A DNA stretch of 62,456 nt from Nostocales cyanobacterium (GTDB lineage: Bacteria; Cyanobacteriota; Cyanobacteriia; Cyanobacteriales; Nostocaceae): contig RDXV01000007.1 of NCBI GenBank assembly GCA_004292695.1, forward strand, positions 1 through 62,456, written 5' to 3'. Position numbers and translations under genes: made by a program. Shown here in pieces: positions 42,059-50,367 of this stretch (position 1 is the stretch's first letter; each line of letters starts with the position of its first letter). The notes beneath the pieces were generated by a model. It was not told where the DNA came from. It saw only the letters and a program-made list of their open reading frames with translations, and did not search any database.

Positions 42059-44791
42059 ATGTCACGTCCCACAGTTGTTTTTCGTCCTACCGTTGTCATT
42101 GGTTTAGGTGGTACGGGTTATGGGGTGGTGCTGAAATTAAAAAAACGTTTTATAGATGTTTATGGTTCAGTACCGGAAATTATTCGTTTTCTATCTATTG
42201 ATACTACCGAAAATATTCAAAGTCGGGAAAAATCACCAGATGGTAACCCAGTAGTTTTAGAACCCAATGAATTGTATCCTATTTCTGTGGCTAATCCGGG
42301 TAGACTACTAGTGGGAAATGATCATATTAATGAATGGTGGCCCAAAGAAATTCCCGCTCACGGTATTATTAATGGTGCTGGACAAATTCGTGCTAGGGGA
42401 AGATTAGCGTTATTTGCTAAAGTAGGTGATATTAATAGTTTAATCGGACAAGCTATTAATTCTGTTTGTGAAATTCGTAATAATAAACAAGCATTTTCTG
42501 ATAACTTTCAAGTTTCTAATCGTGATGGTGTAGAAATATTTATTGTTGGTAGTTTAGCGGGGGGTACAGGTAGCGGGACATTTTTAGATATCGCATTTTT
42601 GGCACAGCGATATTTGAATACATTTTCTAATATTACAGGTGTATTTGTTTTACCTAGAGTGTTTGCAAATTTACCGCAAACAAACATGGTTAAATCTAAC
42701 GCTTATGGTGCTTTAAAAGAGATAGAATATCTTTGGGAACTCTCACCAAGTAACATAATGGAAATTGATTATGGTGGCTTTAAAGTCAGGGCAGATCGTC
42801 CACCATTTGATACAGTATTTGTGATTGATGGTATTAATAAAAAAGGTACTGTAATTGGTCGCCCCGATGATTTATTAAACTTAGTTGCCGATGGTTTATA
42901 TATTCAAATTGGATCACAAATTGGCTTAGATGCTGCTAACGTTGCGGATAATTTACGTGCCTATTTAGCAACAGCAGAAAAAGTCCGAGGACGAAAAATT
43001 AATTATTGTAGTTTTGGGTTTGCAGCGTTGACTTTACCCACACAACAATATGAACGGATGAAATTAGAAGATGCCCAAAGATTTGTTGCTAATGAGTTAA
43101 TAGCCACACCTCAAGATATTGATTTAGCCAGTGAAATTAACCGATTTTTTCAAGATGCTAAATTAACAGATACTACAATCTTAGAATCATTGATTGAAAA
43201 TTCCCAAGGTGGGAAAATTAAACCTGAATTTAGAATAGGAGAAATGCGTTTTGATCGGACTGCTTTAGCAACAGTTAAGGAATTATATAAACGGCAGATA
43301 GATCAAATGGAACAACGGACAGCCCAAGAATTAAGCCTAAATTATTATCGCTTAGAACAGAATTTAATAGAAGCAATTGATCAATGGTGGGAGCGTGCTA
43401 TTAATCGTCCTCATGGTTTAGTTTATGCAGTGCAATTTACCACTAAATTAGTAAAAACTCTGGATGAATTACAGCAAATTGTCCAGAAAAAATCCCAAGA
43501 AGCACAATATCAATATAATCTTGTCAAATTGGATCAGCAGGAAGAAAAAATTAAAGAAGTTGCGGGGCGCTTTTTTCTAAATCAAAATAATATTCAAGCA
43601 GCTTGTCAAAGGTTTAAAGAAAGAGCAGATCAAAAATGGAAACTTTACTTACATTGGAAACGATGTGATAAAGCAGCCGAACTATATGGAGTGTTGCGCG
43701 GGAAAGTAGAGGAAATCCTCGAAAATTGTCAAAGAATTCGCGTGAATTTAGATAGAATTCATCAAGATTTAGAACAAAGTTACAGTGAAGTTAGCCGAAA
43801 AAATAATAATGATAACCCGTTTATTCATACAATCCAGCGTGTTAATTTACAATCTAAAAAACCAAAAGTAAGTGGAGAAGACTTTATTCGTTGGTATCGA
43901 GAAAAATCAAAGACTTTAACTAATTGGAGTAATCAAAAATCCGAAGAAATTAAAGCTGATATTTTGGCATTTGTTGAAGAGATTTATCAGCCAATGACGC
44001 AAATGTCAGTAGAGGAAGTATTAGCAAATAGTGATCCTGAAGATGCTGGTAAAGATTTAGAACAATTGGGTAAATTAGCAGTTCCTTTATGGCAATATGA
44101 AGAAGCAGAAATTCCCGTACAACAGCAACATTTAATTACAGAATTTTATTACTATGGTATAGAAAGTAATAACACCGTTTTTAGTAATCCACCTTTAGTA
44201 AATCGCTTACCCAAAGGTAGAGATAATCCCTCTTTCGTACCTACTGGTGAACCCCATAAAGTGACTTTATTTAGAGTAGAAGTAGGTATTCCTTTGTTTG
44301 CTCTCAATGGGGTGAGAGATATGGAACAAGCATATTTAGATCCTAATAAAGTGTTTAAACATTTGGATCGAAAATGGACCAATATACCTAATTTAATTCC
44401 TCCTGAAGAAAATGGTGGTGCTTTGCGTTGGTTTGCTTTGGCCATAGTTCCTGAACTTTATAAATTAATTGTTAATCAGAGAAGACAATATTTTGTATCT
44501 ACAGAGCAAGCGAGAAAATTAGAAGGTCAGGTTTTGTTATTAGGAAGTGATCGCAAGTCAGCATTTAAGACTTTTAAGAGTAACTCATCCTTAGTTAAAG
44601 AAATCGCTGAGAAAGTGGAAAATATCACTCATGCAGATCAAGAAAAAGCCAAAATTTTGTTAACTAAATATATGCAAAAAATCCAACAGGTATTAAAAGA
44701 AAACAGAGTTGATCCGCAAATTAAAGAACAAGTAGAAATGGAACTTCAAGAAATTGAAAACTATCTAGAAGAATTGGATGTCATATTATAG
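42059..44791 (+). CDS. Tubulin-like GTPase-type protein (910 aa)
   Basis: The start at 42059 follows a ribosome site, AGAGGAGATTTA; an in-frame ATG at 42035 adds eight residues and lacks one. The N-terminus has a Rossmann-like glycine loop, VVIGLGGTGYGVVLKL (residues 12-27). A tubulin/FtsZ-type signature is at 162-174 (IVGSLAGGTGSGT, with GGTGSG at 168-173). Further conserved elements are GVFVLPRVFANLPQTNM, NAYGALKEIEYLWEL and FDTVFVIDGINKKG. This matches the tubulin-like family (Pfam Tubulin_2). Residues about 380-700 are long helices with coiled-coil character. A C-terminal domain includes VEVGIPLFALNGVRDMEQAY and LLGSDRKSAFKTF. It should bind GTP and may polymerise; neither has been shown here. 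No membrane segment. The gene lies between a vWA anchor and a divergent paralogue. Confidence 0.85.
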   Translation: MSRPTVVFRPTVVIGLGGTGYGVVLKLKKRFIDVYGSVPEIIRFLSIDTTENIQSREKSPDGNPVVLEPNELYPISVANPGRLLVGNDHINEWWPKEIPAHGIINGAGQIRARGRLALFAKVGDINSLIGQAINSVCEIRNNKQAFSDNFQVSNRDGVEIFIVGSLAGGTGSGTFLDIAFLAQRYLNTFSNITGVFVLPRVFANLPQTNMVKSNAYGALKEIEYLWELSPSNIMEIDYGGFKVRADRPPFDTVFVIDGINKKGTVIGRPDDLLNLVADGLYIQIGSQIGLDAANVADNLRAYLATAEKVRGRKINYCSFGFAALTLPTQQYERMKLEDAQRFVANELIATPQDIDLASEINRFFQDAKLTDTTILESLIENSQGGKIKPEFRIGEMRFDRTALATVKELYKRQIDQMEQRTAQELSLNYYRLEQNLIEAIDQWWERAINRPHGLVYAVQFTTKLVKTLDELQQIVQKKSQEAQYQYNLVKLDQQEEKIKEVAGRFFLNQNNIQAACQRFKERADQKWKLYLHWKRCDKAAELYGVLRGKVEEILENCQRIRVNLDRIHQDLEQSYSEVSRKNNNDNPFIHTIQRVNLQSKKPKVSGEDFIRWYREKSKTLTNWSNQKSEEIKADILAFVEEIYQPMTQMSVEEVLANSDPEDAGKDLEQLGKLAVPLWQYEEAEIPVQQQHLITEFYYYGIESNNTVFSNPPLVNRLPKGRDNPSFVPTGEPHKVTLFRVEVGIPLFALNGVRDMEQAYLDPNKVFKHLDRKWTNIPNLIPPEENGGALRWFALAIVPELYKLIVNQRRQYFVSTEQARKLEGQVLLLGSDRKSAFKTFKSNSSLVKEIAEKVENITHADQEKAKILLTKYMQKIQQVLKENRVDPQIKEQVEMELQEIENYLEELDVIL

Positions 44792-44941
44792 TTTAGCGAT
44801 CAATAAAATCCATTAAAGATTCAGGATAATTATTAACTCTTGTGGTGCGGGCATCTTGCCCGCTAAACTGTTATAAACTAAATTCGCAATAACTGAAAAA
44901 CTTGTAATTAATCATCATCTACCTAATATTTAATTAAAATT
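44792..44941. repeat. Spacer with palindrome GCGGGCATCTTGCCCGC
   Basis: A 150-base gap in the locus contains the perfect palindrome GCGGGCA-TCT-TGCCCGC at 44847-44863, a family also seen at 8287-8303 and 17655-17667. It could act as a transcript attenuator within the operon. Confidence 0.75.
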
Positions 44942-47900
44942 ATGCCCAAACCAACTACTATTTTTGCCCTCGATCCTTACAGCGCATTATTGTGTGCAGC
45001 TATCCAAAAACAACTCAAGCGTAACTCTCAAATTCAAGGTAATTTACTACAAATTTATGCTCTAACTTGGGATGCTCTTAGCTTTAATTTTACAACAGAA
45101 TTACAGTCAATTAATACCCAAAAATTAGACAAAGATAAAATTTCTCAACAATTAAACTCTGTACCAAGAATTCGTGAGCAATTTAAACAAGCAACAGGAA
45201 AATTACAATCTCCTTTAATTGAACTACTCAAAGCTAGTTATAATTCACCAGAAGTTATCGCCGCTAGAAGAAAAGGCGTAAATATTAGTAACCAGCATCG
45301 AATATATATCATGATGTCAGTTAGTGAACAGATTTCTAGAGGCGTATTTTTTGAATTATCTCGCTTATTACGCTGGTTATTTAGTAAATTTTTTGTTGAT
45401 ATTCCCCATAGTTTAGAACCTATATTACTACTACCAGATTTATTTCCTGCTGCTAATAATTCAGATTATAGTGCAGCTTATGGATTTATGAAAGAGCTAG
45501 ATTTTACTATGAGTAACCAACAGAAAGGATTACTTTTTGATCATTGTTGGTTAATTGATGGACAAATTGGTACACTCAAAAATAACCTTTCTAGTTATGC
45601 AGATGCTTTTGTAGGTTTTTTAAATTTTGAACCGGAAATAGGTGGACAATTAATAGGTATTAATAAAATTCGTGGTAAAGTATGTGGTTATAGTTCTTTT
45701 GGTTATGGAGAATTAATTTTCCCTGTAGAAATAGCCATTACTCGTTTAAGTTGTGCTTTAGCTGCGGATATATTGCAACAGCAATTTTTACAGGAACAAG
45801 AATTAACACCAGAGGTTCACAGAAAATTATTATTAGATGCCAAAGAATTTGTTTTAAGTGAAGATTTTAAGGATGCTTTTTTACAATTAGAAAGAGAAAA
45901 TGGTAAACCAGTATGGCAAGATTTTAACCCCCGTATTGATATCCGCTCTGGTATGGCTAGTGAATACGGGAATGAGTTACAACGTGCCTATAAACAATTT
46001 CAAAATCAACAATTATTAAACTATAAACGCACCTTAGAAACTTGTAATAAACAGGTACAAATAATATTAACATCCTTGCTAGATCAAAAAATTAATAACT
46101 ATGCTAATGCTACACCTAGCGGATTAAATGAATCAATTAAACTACTACAAATTTTCATTTATTCATATTTAGAATTAAAAAGTGATATTATTAACGAACA
46201 ACCACAGAATTTAATGACAGAATTGTACGTTATTGAAGGATTACTAGATGATAAATTACAGGTAAATATTAATAGAGAAACAAGCCAAAACTTCCTCAAT
46301 GAAATTCTAGCTTTAAGAGTTAAGCGTCAACAGCTACAGGAGAATTTCCGAGAATTTAATACATCAGCAATATTAGCAGAATTACAAGCAACACAAACTC
46401 AATTAGATAAAACAATTGCTGAATATAGTCAAGCGGTGAATACGGAAATTGAACAAGCAAGACAAATCCGAATCATAGCAGTTGAGCACGCTAGAGAACA
46501 AGCAAGGGAAAAAATTGAGCAAGTAGAAAAACAGTTAAATTTTTTAGAAACAGAGATTGAAAATTATACAGATAAACTAGATTATTTAATTATCCAAGAA
46601 ACAGAATTTAAAAATAAATATTTGTTTGTTTATCCTGCTCTGGTAATCCTAGTATTTGTATTACTAATAGTATTATTAGGAATTTTTAGTCAAACTGCTT
46701 TCTGGAACTTATTAACAGCTTTTGGGGCAAAATTCCTTAACTATTTATTCTTGACTGTTTTGAGTATTTTCATTTATTTATTAATGGTTTGGTTTAAATA
46801 TAATACCAAAATTGGTCAACCCATGCAGCAAATCAGGAGAAAAATTCAAGGTTTAGAAAGTGCTTTAAAAGCTCAGGCTGTTGAATTGCGTTGTTACTAT
46901 AATGAACAATTAAAATTAGAGTATGATCTGTATGTACAAACTCTCAGAATAGAGACATTTAATTATTTAATTCAAACTGTCAGACAAAGAACAGAAAATT
47001 TACATCAAACTCTGAAAACATTTTTACGTATTCATCAAGATTTAGTTCAGCAACGAGAACAAGCTAACACTTATTTTTCAGAGATGAAACTGACAGTGTT
47101 AACAAATAGTGATATTGATGAATACTATCAAAACATATTATCACATATAGCTACTGATAAATTTACTCAAGAAGAAATTAGTCGTTCTCAATCTTGGCAA
47201 ATATCTACATCAGACTTTAAAAATCAATTATTAGAATTTGCGAGGAAACAATTTGCTAACTTGAGTAAGTTATCAATTGGGGAATTATTAAAACAACCAG
47301 ATATAATCCCTGAAAATACTCGTACTCAACGCTTAAAACAACTGTATAATAGTTCCAAATTATTAGTGAGAATTCAGGAAATTGAAACTAACTTAAATTC
47401 TGCATCTCAACGAGAACTTAATTTGTGGGTAGGTGCAAAAGATAAGGAAGAAATGTTAAGTTTTTATAGTAAGTTTCATCGGGGGTTAACTACATTAGTC
47501 ACTGCAAATGAACAAAAGTTATGTTTATTAACACGTTATTTAGGATTTCCTGCTTATTTTCTTAGTCAAATAGAATTTTATCGTCATTGTTATGAGAAAG
47601 CTCAAAGTGAAAAAATCGAAAATGATGAATATATTCCTGATTTAATTCCAGAGGAAATAGGCGCAAATAGAGAGTTAGAAGAAGCTTATCGTACTTTATT
47701 ATTAGCAATTGCGCTGAAGGTATTAGTCAAAAATTCTCAAGGTGATTATTATTTACCAAATCAGGTGAAAATTAAGTTATTGGGTAAAGATAGAAAAGCT
47801 ATTGCGACATCTTTAAGCGGTGAATTTTTATTTCAGGAAATGTATGATCAGCTAAGAGAAAGTATAGAAACATTTGAACCAGATGTAATTTATAATCAAT

Positions 47901-47992
47901 TGCCAGATTTAATAAATTCAGAACCAGATTTAACTACTTATGAACGGAAACTATTAGATAAGTTGTTGTTAAAGTATAATCCTCTTAATTAG
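44942..47992 (+). CDS. Membrane-embedded divergent tubulin-like paralogue, nucleotide loops lost (1016 aa)
   Basis: At first sight this is an unknown coiled-coil membrane protein, but both ends follow the tubulin-like neighbour. N-terminal correspondences: TIFALDPYSALLCAAIQKQL with VVIGLGGTGYGVVLKL; residues 121-139 IYIMMSVSEQISRGVFFEL with IFIVGSLAGGTGSGTFLDI; PILLLPDLFPA with GVFVLPRVFAN; AAYGFMKELDF with NAYGALKEIEY; FDHCWLIDGQIG with FDTVFVIDGINK; GYSSFGYGELIFP with NYCSFGFAALTLP. C-terminal ones: IPDLIPEE with IPNLIPPEE, and IKLLGKDRKAIATSL with LLLGSDRKSAFKTF. Both glycine loops are gone, so GTP binding is unlikely. Two membrane helices, LVILVFVLLIVLLGIF and LFLTVLSIFIYLLMVWF, lie at about 562-617, flanked by long coiled coils (about 440-555 and 625-720). 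It probably anchors the active partner to the membrane. Confidence 0.8.
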   Translation: MPKPTTIFALDPYSALLCAAIQKQLKRNSQIQGNLLQIYALTWDALSFNFTTELQSINTQKLDKDKISQQLNSVPRIREQFKQATGKLQSPLIELLKASYNSPEVIAARRKGVNISNQHRIYIMMSVSEQISRGVFFELSRLLRWLFSKFFVDIPHSLEPILLLPDLFPAANNSDYSAAYGFMKELDFTMSNQQKGLLFDHCWLIDGQIGTLKNNLSSYADAFVGFLNFEPEIGGQLIGINKIRGKVCGYSSFGYGELIFPVEIAITRLSCALAADILQQQFLQEQELTPEVHRKLLLDAKEFVLSEDFKDAFLQLERENGKPVWQDFNPRIDIRSGMASEYGNELQRAYKQFQNQQLLNYKRTLETCNKQVQIILTSLLDQKINNYANATPSGLNESIKLLQIFIYSYLELKSDIINEQPQNLMTELYVIEGLLDDKLQVNINRETSQNFLNEILALRVKRQQLQENFREFNTSAILAELQATQTQLDKTIAEYSQAVNTEIEQARQIRIIAVEHAREQAREKIEQVEKQLNFLETEIENYTDKLDYLIIQETEFKNKYLFVYPALVILVFVLLIVLLGIFSQTAFWNLLTAFGAKFLNYLFLTVLSIFIYLLMVWFKYNTKIGQPMQQIRRKIQGLESALKAQAVELRCYYNEQLKLEYDLYVQTLRIETFNYLIQTVRQRTENLHQTLKTFLRIHQDLVQQREQANTYFSEMKLTVLTNSDIDEYYQNILSHIATDKFTQEEISRSQSWQISTSDFKNQLLEFARKQFANLSKLSIGELLKQPDIIPENTRTQRLKQLYNSSKLLVRIQEIETNLNSASQRELNLWVGAKDKEEMLSFYSKFHRGLTTLVTANEQKLCLLTRYLGFPAYFLSQIEFYRHCYEKAQSEKIENDEYIPDLIPEEIGANRELEEAYRTLLLAIALKVLVKNSQGDYYLPNQVKIKLLGKDRKAIATSLSGEFLFQEMYDQLRESIETFEPDVIYNQLPDLINSEPDLTTYERKLLDKLLLKYNPLN

Positions 47993-48124
47993 TGATTTAG
48001 TGTCAGAATGCAGCCACCATACACCTCTTAAATTTATCATTTATCTACCCACTGATAGAAATTTATAAAAACATATCTAATATTTTTATAACCAGCGACA
48101 GATTTATGAATTTATCGCAATTGC

Positions 48125-48130
48125 TATAAT
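48125..48130 (+). promoter_or_regulatory. Candidate -10 element (TATAAT) of the 99-aa gene
   Basis: TTGCTATAATGG gives a perfect -10 hexamer with an upstream TG-type extension; the -35 region is poor. It lies 69 bases before the ATG at 48199 and suggests that gene is transcribed on its own. Confidence 0.4.
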
Positions 48131-48198
48131 GGTAGACAATTAGTAAAAAATGCACCTTTTATCAGGTGTAAACTGATGTATTTATTGGAGGTACGTCT

Positions 48199-48498
48199 AT
48201 GACAGTACAAAACATGGATAAAAAAGTTTACCAAGATAAAGTCAAAGCTCAATTAGATAAATTCAATGCTCAAATTGATGAATTAAAAGCAAAAGCTAAC
48301 CAAGCTAAAGCAGGTGCAGCGATTGAATACAACAGTAAATTAGAAGAAATCTATGCTAAACGTGACGCTGCTCAAGCTAAATTAGAGGAACTACAAAAAG
48401 CTGGTGAAGATGCTTGGGAAGAAGTAAAAAGTGGTTTTGAAAAAGCCTGGAAAGAATTAAATACAGCTTTTGAAGGTGCTGTAAATAAATTTCAATAA
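48199..48498 (+). CDS. Small helical coiled-coil protein (99 aa)
   Basis: A strong ribosome site, TTGGAGGTACGTCT, fixes the start. The protein is a continuous amphipathic helix of Lys, Ala, Glu and Gln (KDKVKAQLDKFNAQIDELKA-like heptads; KLEEIYAKRDAAQAKLEELQ), then DAWEEVKSGFEKAWKELNTAF, ending VNKFQ. No signal peptide or membrane span. Comparable short apolipoprotein-like helical proteins occur across cyanobacteria and proteobacteria; I do not know a function. It follows the tubulin-like locus on the same strand after 206 bases and has a plausible promoter of its own (48125). It may be unrelated to the locus. Confidence 0.8.
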   Translation: MTVQNMDKKVYQDKVKAQLDKFNAQIDELKAKANQAKAGAAIEYNSKLEEIYAKRDAAQAKLEELQKAGEDAWEEVKSGFEKAWKELNTAFEGAVNKFQ

Positions 48499-48525
48499 TC
48501 ACATAATTACCTGAGAGTTGCTTAA

Positions 48526-48548
48526 CCCCCATTCCCAATGTTTGGGGG
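48526..48548. terminator. Possible shared terminator between convergent genes
   Basis: The stem CCCCCA (48526-48531) pairs with TGGGGG (48543-48548) around an 11-base loop, between the 99-aa gene (plus) and the protease gene (minus). No proper T-run on either strand. Confidence 0.35.
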
Positions 48549-48592
48549 ATGCAATTTATTGATAGAAGTTAAACAATTAAATTAAACATAAA

Positions 48593-50062
48593 TTAAGAAA
48601 AATCTCTCAATTGATAATCTTCAGTTGCTGCTGTAAATACAGAACTCTGAACGTAGCTATCATAATAACGGATATTATTATCATAACTAAACTGCTCTAT
48701 ACTCTTGACTTGTGATGTTTCAATATCACCAAATTCTAAACCTAATTTATTATCACCAACGGAGACAATTACCGAAGGAAAAGTAACTGTTGATTCGGTT
48801 TGAAAACCTACAGGAAATGAACCTAAATCTGGGAAACCAGAACCAATATTAGGAAAACTAGAACCGATATCAATTAACCCAATAGGGAATAAATCAATAG
48901 GGAAGGGAAAAGGAGAAGGGGAAGGATTTAAAGGTTGATTTGGTTGTTGAGGATTCGCACTATTATCAGCAGTATTAATAAGAATATCTCGGACTTGAGT
49001 TGCTGTTAAATTAGGATTTGCACTTAACATTAATGCAACTACTCCAGCAACGTGGGGAGCGGCCATAGAAGTACCGCTATAGGTAGCATATTGATTATTA
49101 GGAACTGTGGAGTAAATACTTTCACCTGGTGCAGTCACATATTTAATTTCTTGAGAACCTGCACGGTTGGAAAAATCTGACATTTGATTATTTTGATTTA
49201 CTGCACCCACAGCAAGACCAAAATTATCTGCATAACGCGCAGGATAGGATGGTTGAGAAGCACCTTCATTTCCTGCGGCCATCACAACAATTACATTCTT
49301 ACTATTAGCATATTCAATGGCGGATTTCAGGGTATTGTTCCCATTATTTCCCCCTAAACTGAGGTTAATAACATTAGCACCATTATCTACAGCGTAACGA
49401 ATACCATTAGCAATACTTAAATAAGAACCTGAACCACTTTCATCTAATACTTTAACTGCCATAATTTGCGAATTATAGGCAATTCCAGTAACACCATTAC
49501 CATCATTTTTCGCAGCAATAGTTCCAGAAACATGAGTTCCATGACCATTATCATCTAAGACGTTATTGTTGTTACTATCAAAGTTCCAACCTCTTACGTC
49601 ATCTATAAAACCATTACCATCATCATCAATACCATTACCTGCAATTTCCTTTGTATTTACCCAAATATTGCTATTCAAATCATTGTGATTATAGTCAACT
49701 CCGGTATCTAAAACAGCAACAATAATTCCCTGTCCCGTATGTCCATTTTGCCAAGCAGCGGGAGCTTTTACCATATCTGCACCCCAGTTATTTCCACCTA
49801 ATGGAGCAGCGTCAATATAGGGATTTTCACCCGCTGCTTTACTGACTGCTTTACTTGCATCTACTAAACCATAACCATTATTAGAGTTATAGGTATTAGT
49901 GTTAAAAGCGGATTTTTCTTGTAGTTGTGATGGGGAACTACTATGATTTTTTAAACTAATACTACTATCAACTTCAGTTTGAAAAGAATTAACTGAATAA
50001 TTAGGGTTAATAGTAAATTGATGGGAGGGGTTAAGAGGTCCACTAATATCTTGTTTCATCAT
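48593..50062 (-). CDS. Subtilisin-family (S8) serine protease (489 aa)
   Basis: The start at 50062 (MMKQDISGPL) has AGGAT 8-9 bases upstream; an ATG at 50113 adds 17 doubtful residues. Numbered from 50062, the catalytic triad is intact: Asp119 (IIVAVLDTGVDYNHND), His174 (DDNGHGTHVSGTIA) and Ser332 (YSGTSMAAPHVAGVVAL), with oxyanion Asn265 (MAAGNEG). GIDDDGNGFIDDVRGW is the calcium-loop insert of the cyanobacterial calcium-dependent protease group. The N-terminal 80 residues are polar with no signal peptide. After the catalytic domain is a Pro/Phe/Gly low-complexity stretch (LNPSPSPFPFPIDLFPIG, FPNIGSGFPDLGSFPVGF) and a short tail. Location uncertain. It could be exported by type I secretion or act after cell lysis. 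Confidence 0.92.
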   Translation of the reverse strand: MMKQDISGPLNPSHQFTINPNYSVNSFQTEVDSSISLKNHSSSPSQLQEKSAFNTNTYNSNNGYGLVDASKAVSKAAGENPYIDAAPLGGNNWGADMVKAPAAWQNGHTGQGIIVAVLDTGVDYNHNDLNSNIWVNTKEIAGNGIDDDGNGFIDDVRGWNFDSNNNNVLDDNGHGTHVSGTIAAKNDGNGVTGIAYNSQIMAVKVLDESGSGSYLSIANGIRYAVDNGANVINLSLGGNNGNNTLKSAIEYANSKNVIVVMAAGNEGASQPSYPARYADNFGLAVGAVNQNNQMSDFSNRAGSQEIKYVTAPGESIYSTVPNNQYATYSGTSMAAPHVAGVVALMLSANPNLTATQVRDILINTADNSANPQQPNQPLNPSPSPFPFPIDLFPIGLIDIGSSFPNIGSGFPDLGSFPVGFQTESTVTFPSVIVSVGDNKLGLEFGDIETSQVKSIEQFSYDNNIRYYDSYVQSSVFTAATEDYQLRDFS

Positions 50063-50367
50063 ACTTTTATCCTGAAAATCATCTTTTTTTTGACGGCAAT
50101 CTGAATCCCACAAACTCTATCAGATAAAAGTTTGAATCTACATTTTGTGATTTTTAATATATTAACTTTAATTTCAAGATACTATAAAGTTAAGCTCTAA
50201 AAAAGATAATTTGATTACTTATTTAATAATTTTAAAACTAAAAACTATGACATTTATAAAGTCATGATTTATTAACTTAATGATGGGATTAAAGTTAGGA
50301 AATCACAACAATTATCAAACCATAACAAAGTAGAATACACCCAAGTTAATAACATTACATTGCTGAT

